Source: Methanospirillum stamsii (GTDB taxonomy: Archaea; Halobacteriota; Methanomicrobia; Methanomicrobiales; Methanospirillaceae). From it: a DNA stretch of 64,000 nt. The DNA is taken from contig NZ_QGMZ01000028.1 of assembly GCF_003173335.1 (NCBI RefSeq), positions 1-64,000 on the forward strand, in the 5' to 3' direction. A model generated the notes under the pieces. The model worked only from the letters and a program-made list of their open reading frames with translations. It was not told the origin of the DNA and did not search any database. The position numbers and the translations under genes were made by a program. Positions within the stretch are counted from its first letter, which is position 1. Every line of letters begins with the position of its first letter. Of this stretch, positions 38,849 to 47,983 are shown in pieces.

Positions 38849-39064
38849 ATGCGATACACCGTAATGATTAGAGAAGATGAGGAGGGTGGTTTTTTAGCTA
38901 GTTGTCCAGATCTTCCCGGTTGTCATAGTGAGGGAGATACTCTGGAAGATGCAATATCAAATATTAAAGAAGCCATTCTCTGTTATCTTGAAAGTCTGAA
39001 AAAAGATAATCTTCCTATTCCCATGCCTGCATTATTCGAAACCATTGATATTGCATCAGTTTGA
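38849..39064 (+). CDS. hicB: HicB family antitoxin
   Basis: A 71-aa protein starting MRYTVMIREDEEGGFLASCP and continuing DLPGCHSEGDTLEDAISNI, the typical partial RNase-H fold of HicB. It lacks a separate C-terminal DNA-binding domain, as in the short HicB type. It precedes the toxin, with its TGA overlapping the toxin start (TTGA). It should neutralise HicA and autoregulate the operon. Both genes look intact, unlike most toxin loci in this window. Confidence 0.9.
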   Translation: MRYTVMIREDEEGGFLASCPDLPGCHSEGDTLEDAISNIKEAILCYLESLKKDNLPIPMPALFETIDIASV

Positions 39065-39306
39065 TTATAAGTGCGAAATTACCTGTTGTGTCAGGAGAGC
39101 AAATAATCAAAGTTTTGTGTAAAAATGGGTATTTTATCCATCACCAACGCGGAAGTCATGTCACATTAAAAAAAAATGGCCCTCCAGTAACCAGAGTTGT
39201 AGTTCCATTACATGACCCGGTACGGAAAGGAACATTAAAATCAATATTGTTTGATGCAGGAATAACTACTGAAGAATTTGTTCAATTATTACATAATCAT
39301 ATTTAA
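39061..39306 (+). CDS. hicA: HicA family mRNA interferase toxin
   Basis: An 81-aa dsRBD-like protein: KLPVVSGEQIIKVLCKNGY, then HHQRGSHVTLKK with catalytic H33, and VVPLHDPVRKGTLKSIL. A TTG start at 39061 is chosen because no ATG or GTG precedes the conserved LPVVSG segment, and it overlaps the hicB stop by 4 nt. Rare-start translation may keep toxin levels low. HicA cleaves mRNA in the absence of HicB. Confidence 0.85.
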   Translation: MIISAKLPVVSGEQIIKVLCKNGYFIHHQRGSHVTLKKNGPPVTRVVVPLHDPVRKGTLKSILFDAGITTEEFVQLLHNHI

Positions 39307-39579
39307 TGGGCCGGTTGATTCAATACAGACCATCCATCCAATGATACATGTTGCCAAAGTTTTTCGAGTATTTAACCTCAATCCGAATGAATTATTATTC
39401 AGGATAGTCGGAGAATTGCGTATTATGCATACCTGACAAGAAGATGATTTGTTCGGGTCTTCCTTCCTGTACCCGGGACATCTCTTCTTCTGGCGTTGAA
39501 TAGCAAAATAATAAGCACAATTCATGCCACATGGAGTGATAAGTCCGGCGGTTTGCTGCAGAGGAATGGATGGAGTCAT
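39289..39579 (-). pseudogene. Decayed DUF3795 cysteine-rich protein
   Basis: The first 50 residues match DUF3795 (LITPCGMNCAYYFA, KKRCPGYRKEDPNKSSSCQV), but two cysteines expected in CGMNCAYC and CPGC are Tyr, both single G-to-A type changes. After residue 53 similarity stops and the frame runs on into the hicA 3' end. Zinc or Fe-S binding is probably lost. Relic rather than a working gene. Confidence 0.6.
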
Positions 39580-39641
39580 ATTTCTCTTATTGAGTCTCTA
39601 CGATAAATGAAAAAATCCTCGTTATATCATCTCATTTTAGA

Positions 39642-39827
39642 TTACTGTTTCTGCTTCTCCGGAATTAATCCGCTGACCCCTCCTTTTGGATCTGCCATGT
39701 CCCCGAAATACCTGGGGATGACAAGGATATGCAGGTACATTACCGTCTGACCTGCCGGTCCACCGTCGTTTATCCCGATATTACATCTATCCAGAGAATG
39801 TAATATCGTTCCAGTTTTCGGTTCCAT
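39642..39827 (-). pseudogene. C-terminal relic of a HIT-family hydrolase
   Basis: 61 codons containing CNIGINDGGPAGQTVMYLHI, VIPRYFGDMADPKGG and GLIPEKQKQ, the C-terminal half of HIT proteins. The catalytic HxHxH motif should read HLHIHVIPR but is YLHILVIPR, so two of the three His are gone, and the N-terminal half is missing. Non-functional relic. Confidence 0.7.
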
Positions 39828-40122
39828 AATCCCGTGGTCCGGTGAGGGATGAACTAAACAGAATGTATCCTCTATTCACTCTCCTTTTCCTTATCCGGAG
39901 TCTAAACTATGCCTGGCATTATTGATTTTTTTCTTACGGGAGTAAATACCTGGAGATTACGTATCCATACCGGTTCTATTGAAAAGTTGATGGAGTCAGA
40001 AGGAAGATGAATTACTTATGAGTGAAGCAGTGGAGATCCCGGATCCCGTGATGCATCTGATTGAACATTAAAAAATCGCCCTGATGAGAAACCTATCGAA
40101 GTGATCACGAGGTTCTATAATT

Positions 40123-40188
40123 CATGGTATTACTGTATATGAACCGTATGGTCAAGTATGGAAGAGTGAATACCGGAGGAGAGAATGA
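40123..40188 (+). pseudogene. C-terminal relic of a DUF4258 toxin
   Basis: HGITVYEPYGQVWKSEYRRR followed by E and TGA matches the end of DUF4258 proteins (ITVYEPDP..W...), and its TGA overlaps the YgiT ATG just as in intact DUF4258/YgiT pairs. Upstream frames are disrupted. Relic. Confidence 0.6.
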
Positions 40189-40370
40189 AATGTGCAATTT
40201 GTAAACATGGAATTTGTGAACCTTGCACTATTACTGTCACATGAGAACGAGGACATACAACCGTGGTAATCAGACAGGTCCGGGCTATGGTTTGTACCAC
40301 CTGTGGCGAAGAATATCTAAATGAAGAGATCACTGATGCGGTAATAAATATAGCCGAAAAGGACGTCTGA
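40185..40370 (+). pseudogene. YgiT/MqsA-type zinc-finger antitoxin interrupted by TGA
   Basis: 62 codons with the YgiT pattern: MKCAICKHG, TVVIRQVRAMVCTTCGEEYL, and a short helix. Codon 20 (40242-40244) is TGA where other YgiT proteins continue. Paired Cys (two of C-x2-C type, both ends) are retained. Selenocysteine reading is unlikely because the position is not a Cys in relatives. It forms a broken copy of the locus at 60592-61134. Confidence 0.7.
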
Positions 40371-40472
40371 ATGGGGGTTCAGGTGAGTAATAACTGTGGT
40401 GATGGATTGGTGTTTCTACAGGGGACATAGCAAAAGTCGATGCGAGAAAGGAGGAATATGCTTACATGGAAA

Positions 40473-40553
40473 GGCTCAGCACATAGTGAACTGCGGAAAG
40501 CTCAACACATAGTGTACCTCAAATGGTCAATTCCGGCTCAGGACATCGTGGAC
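40473..40553 (+). repeat. Left end of IS481 element: three 19-bp repeats
   Basis: Copies at 40473-40491, 40499-40517 and 40535-40553, variants of GGCTCAGGACATCGTGTAC, spaced 26 and 36 bp. They are probably transposase-binding sites. The third copy is closest to the consensus. Confidence 0.75.
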
Positions 40554-40556
40554 TAG

Positions 40557-41753
40557 TTAATCGATTTTATAATTATATCTTATTATCTCGTGAACTATCA
40601 TTTCTTCGTCATTGTAAAGGATAGTAAGTAATTGTAACCCAATATCAATAGTTGCCCATATGTATTCACCGATATATTCTACACCAACGTGGAATGATTC
40701 ATTTAATACACTTACATTTCCATTACTGTCAACAATTCTTATGAAATGAATCTTACCTGGAAGGAGGGGAATATTTTTCAAATCCAACTTAAATCCACGT
40801 TTCAAAATTCGTTTTTGGGGTAAGCATTGAAGATCTTTTTTCTCTAATTTCCAGGCATTAAATCGGTTCTGACTATCACAAAACACTTTAAATTATTTCC
40901 GAATGTCTGTTAGACTTGAAAATTCCTCTCTTCTCCAAAATAGCCGATCAAAATTCTTGTTGAACTCTTCTATTGTGCCATTCATCCATGGTTTCGCTGG
41001 AGCAATGAATATCACTTCAATCCCAACATACAAACACAATTTAACAAACCGGCTGATAGATCTTGGATGAATAAAATCACCTGCAAAAGACATTCCATTG
41101 TCTACCTGGATGTATTTGGGTAGTTGATGTGATTTCCAATATCCTAGTAAAAACTCCATCACATTATCCATGCTTTTACCAGAGTATTGTTTTCCTGCGA
41201 CCTGACGACCAATGACATCTTTTAGGTGGAGAGAATTCACGGGTCCACAGCCTCTGATATATCTAGGACCGACGAAATCAATCTGGTGTATTTCATCGAT
41301 ATATTCAGGTTTGATGAGAGAATATCTCCCTTTAGATTTCACTCGTTTGTAGCGCTCTTTCTTATTTACACGTAATTTATGGCGCTTAATTATACGTTTA
41401 ATGGTAGAGAGACAAGGAATTGATTCTGGATCATAATTGAGTTCTTCCATGTGAAATTGAATGGCTTCAGCCCCTACAAATCCATATTGAGCGTATTCGT
41501 CATCTCCTTCCATGAGTGACTCCCTGATTCTAATGACAACATTTACTAACTGATCATCTAATTTGTTAGGGATTGTTTTAGGTCTTTTAGAGAGGTCTTT
41601 ATACCAATCATTTGATCCAGAGGAATATCTTTTCACCCATTTATTCAACCATGATTTTGACTTTCCAAGAATTCTGCAGATATTAACTTGCTTCTCTCCT
41701 TCAATGAAGCGTTTTATGGCTTCTTTTCTCATATCCTCTTCGGTATCATCCAA
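40557..41753 (-). pseudogene. IS481-family transposase with an in-frame TAA
   Basis: The reading frame from 41753 encodes an N-terminal HTH (VNICRILGKSKSWLNKWVKR), a Mu/integrase linker, and an rve DDE core (IHQIDFVGPRYIRGCGPVNS, YIQVDNGMSFAGDF, MNGTIEEFNKNFDRLFW). After ...SSLTDIRK a TAA at 40890-40892 interrupts, and the same frame resumes at once with FKVFCDSQNRFNAWKLEKK and the C-terminal beta domain to 40557. D, D and E of the DDE triad lie before the stop, but the C-terminal domain is lost unless read through. A CAA or CAT to TAA change is likely. Confidence 0.85.
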
Positions 41754-41799
41754 AATGATTCACCGATGAGACCATTGTGACCATGAATGATTAAAAAAA

Positions 41800-41893
41800 G
41801 TACACGATGTCCTGAGCCAAAAAATGTCATTTAAAGTACACGATCTGTTGAGCTAAATTTCTCAAAATAAAAAGGTACACGATGTCATGAACC
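41800..41893 (-). repeat. Right end of IS481 element: three 19-bp repeats
   Basis: Inverted copies at 41800-41818, 41836-41854 and 41875-41893, spaced 36 and 39 bp, variants of GTACACGATGTCCTGAGCC. The innermost copy matches the innermost left copy in 18 of 19 positions. Confidence 0.75.
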
Positions 41894-41962
41894 TTTCCAC
41901 TTACATCAATAAATTTAGCATCGTGAATATGTGGCAACCCTCTCAAAAAACAAAAAATGAGA

Positions 41963-42412
41963 TTAATTCTCTATAAAATCTGAAATAACAATTACCTGAA
42001 ACGGTTGATTATTTTTCAACCGTTTATCATTTGTAATAAAACAAGAACAGTTATGGATTTGTGCAGTCGCGAGATGGATGGCATCTGGAAGGTGAATTGC
42101 ATTTGATGATGCTCGAATCCTGGCAGCCTCCACAAGGATTTGGCGATCAATAGTGGCGAGAGAAAGAAAATCTGATGATTGCATAATTTCTTCATACATC
42201 ATCTGTAAATTCTCGTTATTGTCCATGAGAGGTTTTATGAGGACCTCTGCAAGGGTTAGTTCACTTGTTACTGCTGTGTAAGTGCCATTATCAATTAGGC
42301 CGAAAAGTGAGGTAAGAATCGATTCATATTCGGGGTAACCTTCTCAAGCGTATATGAAAATATTTGTATCAAGATAAATCCTGGGGCCTGTTATAGTCTC
42401 GATTATTCCCAT
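41963..42412 (-). pseudogene. PIN-domain toxin (VapC-like) interrupted by TGA
   Basis: The full frame begins at ATG 42412 (MGIIETITGPRIYLDTNIFIYA), reaches a TGA at codon 23 (42344-42346), and continues with EGYPEYESILTSLFG and the PIN body to 41963, including HLPDAIHLATA and CFITNDKRL. Its ATG lies inside the antitoxin gene (10-nt overlap). An internal ATG at 42226 leaves an 87-aa C-terminal piece without the first catalytic Asp. The toxin should be dead. Confidence 0.8.
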
Positions 42413-42630
42413 GTGTTACGCTCATTCCGGATAAAAGTGTCCACGTCATTTGCATTATTGTAACATCCTTTCCCTTTACCAATAAATCCAGTAAGGCCTT
42501 TTTTTGGTTTCTGATCAGTAGTTTCAAGAATTATTACATCAGCCACAGTTCCAGGCTTTAATTCAGGAACACGTACATGAATTGTTCCATCCTGTTCTAT
42601 AGTCACTCGCTGTCTGACTGCATGTAGCAT
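42403..42630 (-). CDS. Antitoxin of the PIN toxin at 41963-42412
   Basis: A 75-aa protein starting MLHAVRQRVTIEQDGTIHVR, with VPELKPGTVADVIILE typical of the small antitoxins (AbrB/DUF104-like beta core) that precede VapC genes in archaea, and a C-terminal tail containing GKGKGCYNNANDVDTFIRNE that would wrap the toxin. Intact, with a 10-nt overlap with the broken toxin. Confidence 0.75.
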   Translation of the reverse strand: MLHAVRQRVTIEQDGTIHVRVPELKPGTVADVIILETTDQKPKKGLTGFIGKGKGCYNNANDVDTFIRNERNTWE

Positions 42631-42959
42631 ATTATTACCCCTTGTTAGTAGTATTAAGATCCGATGTCATAATAGGTCTTCCCCTATTTTTCAAAGAAAT
42701 ACCGAGGCCATCCAGTGAAGAAAAACAAACTGGAAAGTCTACCCTTTAGAATTAGTGGCAAATGTCGAAAACTCTCAAAAAAACACTCTCACATACGTAA
42801 TTCACAAGTAAGTACAATTTTTTATCCGATATCATTACCCAATATTCTCATTTTCACAGATTTTTTGAAAATAGTTAGATAGCATCCGCTAATGAGTGGC
42901 AATCTTAAGATTATTGGACTTTTAGTAATATCGCGATAAATCCTGAATATCTACTTCAT
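42631..42959. other. Non-coding or heavily decayed sequence between a TA locus and IS630
   Basis: Short coding-like pieces occur on the minus strand near 42880-42970 (ARLLKNEVDIQDLSRYY), perhaps the end of the IS630 transposase in another frame, with stops throughout. No gene or terminal repeat could be defined. Confidence 0.3.
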
Positions 42960-43757
42960 TTTTCAGAAGTCTGGCCAAAAATACCACTTGATATGAAATA
43001 AAATTTAATGCAATAGAAAACTCTTTGGACGATTCTGAATCCATTTTGCACAAAAATTGAAGGTCCGTTTACATACCCTAACCGGCCATCAGAAACATTT
43101 ACTGATCCAAACACACTGGTTTTTTTCTTGTTGGTTCTTGTTTCACAACAGGACTTTTAATATCATTAGGAATCCACATTTTGCATCGAGTGCCATTTTG
43201 TTGAAAATGGCATTCATCTGAACTCCAAATTTCATATTTTCCGCGTTGGAATTTCCGTTTTAGTTTTTTTTAAAACTCTCCTGTTTTTTTGGATCTGACT
43301 TTGAACTGATTGGTCGGGGTTTCACCTGACGATACTCTAATTTATGGAGCAGTCTTTGACATTGGCGAACACTAATCATTATTCCATAGGTTTTTTCAAT
43401 GTGATAACTAAGCAGTTTCCCATCCCAGAGGTTTTGTTCATAATCAAGTAATATTGGGTCTTTTCTTAAAATTTGCTTGATTTCTTCTAATTGTTGATCT
43501 GATAGAGAAGAAGGCCTTCCCGTCCTTTGTTCATCTCTTAAACCTTGAAAACTGCCCTCATTAAATTGATTTACCCAATTTTCTATGGTTTTTACCGTAT
43601 GACCTAAAATTTTTGCCGTTTCTAAACAAGAATATCCCTTTGAAACCAGTAATACTCCATGTAAGCGATGATTATAACGCGATTCGTCATTTGTCATAAT
43701 TTCTGATTGTATTGTGGTGGCCATTGTTTCAGCATTTATCACTTTCAATCGCCGCAT
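42960..43757 (-). pseudogene. IS630-family transposase with two frame changes
   Basis: The frame from 43757 gives a 165-aa N-terminal half: HTH segments LVSKGYSCLETAKILGHTVK and TIENWVNQFNEGSFQGLRDE, RTGRPSSLSDQQLEEIKQIL. It stops right after an A8 run (43264-43271), and the -1 frame continues directly with KKLKRKFQRGKYEIWSSDEC, the first Asp region of the DDE core. A second shift at an A7 run is needed to read VFGSVNVSDGRLGYVNGPS. The first site is A AAA AAC, a classic -1 slippery heptamer. The rest of the DDE core is lost, so the element is dead. Confidence 0.7.
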
Positions 43758-43887
43758 ATAGTAATTATTGGGTCCATATTATTAATAAAATATTATGTCT
43801 GCCCCAATATTTCTGTGGAAGATGCCATGATTCATGTCCGGGTAAAAAAGACCTTCTCTATCGCCGGAGAAAAGGAACACCAGAAGA

Positions 43888-46713
43888 TCATCCATTAAAA
43901 TCGTCTGAATAATCAATTTCATGATGTTTTTTGAGATACTGAATAATCTTCAGTGACTCCACCCATCGATTATCAAGCTGGGTTATCAGCGAGTCTATTT
44001 TTTTAACCTGGAAACTAATTGCTTTCTGCTTTTCCGGAATCAGGTCTTCAGCAATAATCTCAATTATGGTAAGTGGATTTCGAATCCCATCATTTAATAG
44101 CGTTAATTCGGCGATATTCTTCTTAATCTGAATGAGAGCCCGTTCATTTTCGAGCTCTGCATTAATCCTTCTTGAGATATCTTCAATTGAGCCTTCAAAC
44201 AAAAGAATCTGGCCGTCCTCATCTCTGACAGCCTTTACATTCATTGAGATCCACACATCGGTTCCATCACATCTGGTCTCTTTTAACTCGACTCCTTGAA
44301 TCTCTCTATCAATCAGAGTTTTTTGAAGAGCATTTACCCAGTTTTTAGAGAAGGAGAATGAGATAGTATCCGGATTATCCAAAGCCGTCTTCATCTCCTG
44401 AGGACTTGAAAACCCAAAAATTACCGCAAAGGCAGAATTATATTCGATAAGATCCCCTGAAAGGGAAGTCTGGAAGATTCCCAAAACCGCATCCTCAAAA
44501 ATGGCCCGATACTTCTTCTCACTAATCTGTAACGCCTGCTTTATATTATTCAACTCTTCATAATTTTGTCTCAGTTCTTCCTCATTTGAGAGAAGTTCCT
44601 CATTCATCGATTCCAAGGTCTCTTTTTGGCTAAGAATCTCAAATTGTGACCGGGTTTCAGCGGTATGATCCTCAATAATAGAACAAAAGACATTTTCCTC
44701 TCCGAATTCACAATAACTGGTATTTATCCTGAAATACTGGCGTTCATCACCTGTCTTAAGCACCGCATCACAAACCGAGGAACTATTATCCTTTGCTTTT
44801 TCCATAAGATTGGTCCATGAATCGGTGGGAAGAATAAACGGTAATGAAAAGATGGTTGTATCAGATATAGAATCACCAGTTTGTCCGATGAGTTTTTTAC
44901 ATGAGATATTCATCTCAAATATCCTCCCTCCGGCATCAAACCAGATAATACCCTCATTTAAGTGTTCAAGGGAATATTCCATCTTTTCAAGGGTCTTCTG
45001 ACGGAGGGTCTCCTTGGTAATATCAGCAATATATCCTTCAAGAGCAACAAGTGTCTTATCCTCAAAAACTCCGCGACCCTGTTCCCATACCCATTTCACA
45101 TCGCCGTTTTTACTGATTATCCGGTAGATAATACGATATGGTTTGTTCTCCTCCACTCCCTTCTGCACAAAATCCCACACCATATCCTGATCATCAGGAT
45201 GGATGATCATAGCATACGATTGAACCCGGTTATAGAGCACTTCCTCTTTTTCATATCCGGTCAGGGACAAAACTCCATCGCTGAGATACACCATCGTCCA
45301 ATTGGGATCATTTAAGCATCGGTATACCATTCCTTCAAGATTATCAATGAGGGTATTAAGGGTCCGCTGGCTCTCCTTTAATTTAAGTTCTGCATTCTTT
45401 AAATCGGTAATATCGGTGTGGGTTCCCACCATCCGCAGAGGTTTATTATCAGAATCATATTCTACCACCTTTCCTCTTGTTAATGTCCACATAAATGAGC
45501 CGTCTGCTTTTTGGAATCTGAATTCCACCTGGTATTTTACTCTCCCATCTGCAAGCGTTTTAGATAATGCTTCTTTTACTCGCTTAACATCTGAATCATG
45601 AATTCTGGAGAGCCAGTTCTCTAAATCAGAGGGAAAGTCGTCTGGTTCGTATCCGGCCATCCGGTAATACTGGGGAGAGAAAAAAGTCTTGCCTGTTTTA
45701 ATGTTCAAATCCCATAAACCATCGTTTATTGCTTCCAGGGTCAGGGTATATCGTTTTTCGCTCTGCTGTAGTTCAGCGGTTTTTAGTACAACTATCTTTC
45801 GGACAGACCATAACCAGGTAAAAATCACTAAAATGATAAATATTGATGGAATAATGACATAAAAAAAGACTTTCTGAAATAATTCAGATTCATACTGATA
45901 TTCAAGGGGAGCAAACCAGTAATTTTGAATCTCATTATATCTTCCGTTCCTGGTAATAATGACAATTCCTTCGTTTATCATTCCGATTTGTTCAGGATGA
46001 GAGATATGTGATGCAATGCAGAGATCCAATCGTTCAATTGGATCACCCACCGGTTTAATATTGTTTATCCCCAGTTTTTCCATCAGATACGAGGCAACCG
46101 GTTTATTAATGATGGCTGCATCGAATTTTCCCTGTGAGAGGAGGGTTAATTGCTGCCGGTAATCCGTTGCAACATATACTTGAGCAGGAAAAGGATTCAA
46201 CCTCATTTTTTCCTCCCAGATGTCCCCTTTTGCAAGAACTATCCGTTTTCCCTGCACTTCATCAAGTGATGAGATCCCGGAATTATCCGGCACATACAGG
46301 TACCAGTTCAGGGTGATAATAGGAACAGAAAATGCAAACCGGTCAGTACGGTTTATGTCATAGGCCATGGTGCCCGAAAAATCAATGGAATCATTGGTGA
46401 GGGCATCTTTTATCTCATCCCATGGGTGGGGGGTTATGTTTACCGAGAATCCTTCCTCTTTTGCAATGGCTTTCATAATGTCAACCGAGAATCCGGCTGC
46501 ATTTCCATCTTCATCTTTAAATTCAAAGGGAGGATAATTTTCATCAGCCCAGTATTCAAAATTCCGGGTATCACGTATGGTATCCGAAAGAACCGGAGAA
46601 AGCAGGCTGATAAGAATAATGGATACTATCACCCATGTGGCATATCGAATAAGGAGAGTGGGCAGGCGACAAAAAATCGTAACTCCTGGTCTGCTGCGTA
46701 TGACAGTATCCAT
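43888..46713 (-). CDS. Membrane sensor: SBP_bac_3 domain, four PAS domains, kinase-like tail without His
   Basis: 941 aa. Helix 22-42, an extracellular SBP_bac_3 domain about 50-275 (YWADENYPPFEFKDEDGNAA, GFSVDIMKAIAKEEG), a second helix about 285-308, then PAS domains about 325-455, 460-580, 585-690 and 715-835 with a coiled coil between the last two (EELLSNEEELRQNYEELN). The tail after 860 reads LTLLNDGIRNPLTIIEII with D875 at the position of the phosphoacceptor His, and no HATPase domain follows. The tail is the same type as in 27751-31299. It probably senses an amino acid or similar solute; the output is unknown. Confidence 0.85.
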   Translation of the reverse strand: MDTVIRSRPGVTIFCRLPTLLIRYATWVIVSIILISLLSPVLSDTIRDTRNFEYWADENYPPFEFKDEDGNAAGFSVDIMKAIAKEEGFSVNITPHPWDEIKDALTNDSIDFSGTMAYDINRTDRFAFSVPIITLNWYLYVPDNSGISSLDEVQGKRIVLAKGDIWEEKMRLNPFPAQVYVATDYRQQLTLLSQGKFDAAIINKPVASYLMEKLGINNIKPVGDPIERLDLCIASHISHPEQIGMINEGIVIITRNGRYNEIQNYWFAPLEYQYESELFQKVFFYVIIPSIFIILVIFTWLWSVRKIVVLKTAELQQSEKRYTLTLEAINDGLWDLNIKTGKTFFSPQYYRMAGYEPDDFPSDLENWLSRIHDSDVKRVKEALSKTLADGRVKYQVEFRFQKADGSFMWTLTRGKVVEYDSDNKPLRMVGTHTDITDLKNAELKLKESQRTLNTLIDNLEGMVYRCLNDPNWTMVYLSDGVLSLTGYEKEEVLYNRVQSYAMIIHPDDQDMVWDFVQKGVEENKPYRIIYRIISKNGDVKWVWEQGRGVFEDKTLVALEGYIADITKETLRQKTLEKMEYSLEHLNEGIIWFDAGGRIFEMNISCKKLIGQTGDSISDTTIFSLPFILPTDSWTNLMEKAKDNSSSVCDAVLKTGDERQYFRINTSYCEFGEENVFCSIIEDHTAETRSQFEILSQKETLESMNEELLSNEEELRQNYEELNNIKQALQISEKKYRAIFEDAVLGIFQTSLSGDLIEYNSAFAVIFGFSSPQEMKTALDNPDTISFSFSKNWVNALQKTLIDREIQGVELKETRCDGTDVWISMNVKAVRDEDGQILLFEGSIEDISRRINAELENERALIQIKKNIAELTLLNDGIRNPLTIIEIIAEDLIPEKQKAISFQVKKIDSLITQLDNRWVESLKIIQYLKKHHEIDYSDDFNG

Positions 46714-47080
46714 TGGTTCACGTTTGTTTTGATTGATTACCGATTAGTATACTATTCTTCTCCTTAATAAAATCAGAGTCTTTATAATCATTATATATTA
46801 TCGTAAAAATATCCGGAATCTTATAAATGTCTGGTATTGTGTATGTGTAATACAAAAAATTCGGGAAAATTTTGTATCACAATTCCAGAATACACATCTT
46901 TGAATATAATAGTCATAATACAATCCGATATTAAGAAAACCGGTGACATTCCGGAAATTTTCAATACATACCAGAGCCCTACTTCCGGATACCCCTGGAG
47001 TATTATCAGATAACTGGAATATTTATCAGAGCATTTATACCAATGATTATCCCATACAAGGAGAAGGGAGCAGGCTTTGC
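46714..47080. other. Divergent promoter region
   Basis: Lies between the minus-strand sensor and the plus-strand SRAP gene. AT-rich blocks near 46760-46810 (TTATATATTATCG) suit promoters for the sensor. The SRAP frame is open back to 46943, but that part is unlike the family. AGGAGAAGGGAG lies just before 47081 as the ribosome site. Confidence 0.4.
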
Positions 47081-47719
47081 ATGTGTGGACGGTTTTGTAT
47101 TGCAGCATCTCCGGGTGAGATTATGGAGCGATATGATGCAAATCTCCCGGAGGAGTATCGGCCCAGGTATAATGTCTCTCCCGGAACACCTATCCTGACT
47201 GTTTCACAGAATGGAACCGATACCATTGCCCAGATGAATGAATGGGGGATTACTTCCGGGCTTTCTCACCGGATTATTAATGCCCGGATTGAGACCGTTC
47301 GTGAAAAGAATCTCTTCCGGAAATCGTTTGAAGAGCATCGATGCCTGATTCCTGCTTCCGGGTATTATGAATGGAAGCATGATAAAACCCGGAAAACTCC
47401 CTATTATTTTTCATCTCAAAAAAGTCCACTCATCTCCTTTGCCGGGTTTATCCGGCCTTCGCCTGAGGGAGATCAGGTCGTTATTCTTACAACCGAGGCA
47501 AGGAAGCCGTATTCAGATATCCATGACCGAATGCCGGTTATCCTGAATCCGGAAAATGAACCGGAGTATTTGAGGGAGGGAAGTATTTTGAAATTTGAGG
47601 ATGTTTTGGATATCATTGAGGTGTCGTCACGGGTAAACCAGGTAAGTCCGGATGATCCTGACCTTATTAAACCAGTAAACCATCGGTCTGGACAGATGAC
47701 GTTAGGTGAGACGGAGTAA
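47081..47719 (+). CDS. SRAP domain protein (SOS response-associated peptidase, YedK/HMCES family)
   Basis: 212 aa from the ATG at 47081, fixed by the obligatory MCGRF start with catalytic C2 and by a strong purine-rich ribosome site. Active-site residues seen: N67 in IINARIET, E97 in SGYYEW, H148 in YSDIHDRMPVIL. The family crosslinks covalently through C2 to abasic sites in single-stranded DNA, protecting them from breakage. Monocistronic. Confidence 0.9.
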   Translation: MCGRFCIAASPGEIMERYDANLPEEYRPRYNVSPGTPILTVSQNGTDTIAQMNEWGITSGLSHRIINARIETVREKNLFRKSFEEHRCLIPASGYYEWKHDKTRKTPYYFSSQKSPLISFAGFIRPSPEGDQVVILTTEARKPYSDIHDRMPVILNPENEPEYLREGSILKFEDVLDIIEVSSRVNQVSPDDPDLIKPVNHRSGQMTLGETE

Positions 47720-47755
47720 CCTTTTCTTATAATTATTGAAACACAGGGGCATCAA

Positions 47756-47980
47756 TTACTTTTGATGAGTGAATAATACAAAATATGAGATAATCAAATC
47801 AATATTCTGGGAAAAAAGATATCTTTCGAAACCTACCGTGGAACATGAACAATACATGACATCTACCATAACCGTATTTTGTGTCTTTTCATCGGATAGA
47901 AAATTTTCATACTCTTCTTTTGTAAAATCTGATATTTTTATGATATAATCATGTATTAGCATAAGATAATTACTTATCAC
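47756..47980 (-). pseudogene. HepT (DUF86) N-terminal relic
   Basis: The 74-aa frame starts with GTG and carries HDYIIKISDFTKEEYENFLS and DEKTQNTVM, the N-terminal DUF86 pattern (I...Y...L....F..D..TQ.AV). After residue 39 similarity ends and the R-x4-H-x-Y active segment is missing. It follows the broken MntA at 47984-48283 in the normal gene order. Confidence 0.6.
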
Positions 47981-47983
47981 CTT

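Larger units (their letters stand above)
39828..40472. other. Intergenic region with a broken YgiT/DUF4258 locus
   Basis: Apart from the two relics at 40123-40370 it holds only short open stretches. The sequence just before 40123 (frames containing VITRFYNSW) probably belongs to the lost toxin as well. The right end abuts the repeats at the IS481 left end. Confidence 0.4.
40473..41893. mobile_element. IS481-like insertion element with triplicated terminal repeats
   Basis: About 1.42 kb. A DDE transposase (minus strand) is flanked by three 19-bp repeats at each end, in opposite orientation: consensus GGCTCAGGACATCGTGTAC on the left and its complement on the right. The transposase has one in-frame stop. 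The neighbourhood shows decayed toxin genes on both sides. No target-site duplication could be defined by eye. Confidence 0.75.

Noticed and set aside
40473-41893. Six short repeats as a CRISPR-like array
   Set aside because: The repeats are inverted between the two ends and flank a transposase; the spacing is irregular and there are no cas genes.
40242-42346. TGA codons in YgiT and VapC relics as selenocysteine
   Set aside because: Neither position is a Cys in the family patterns I know, no SECIS-like hairpin stood out, and neighbouring genes are clearly decaying.
43707-43912. Two overlapping plus-strand frames upstream of the IS630 relic
   Set aside because: They run antisense through the IS630 start and the spacer; neither has a recognisable domain or ribosome site.
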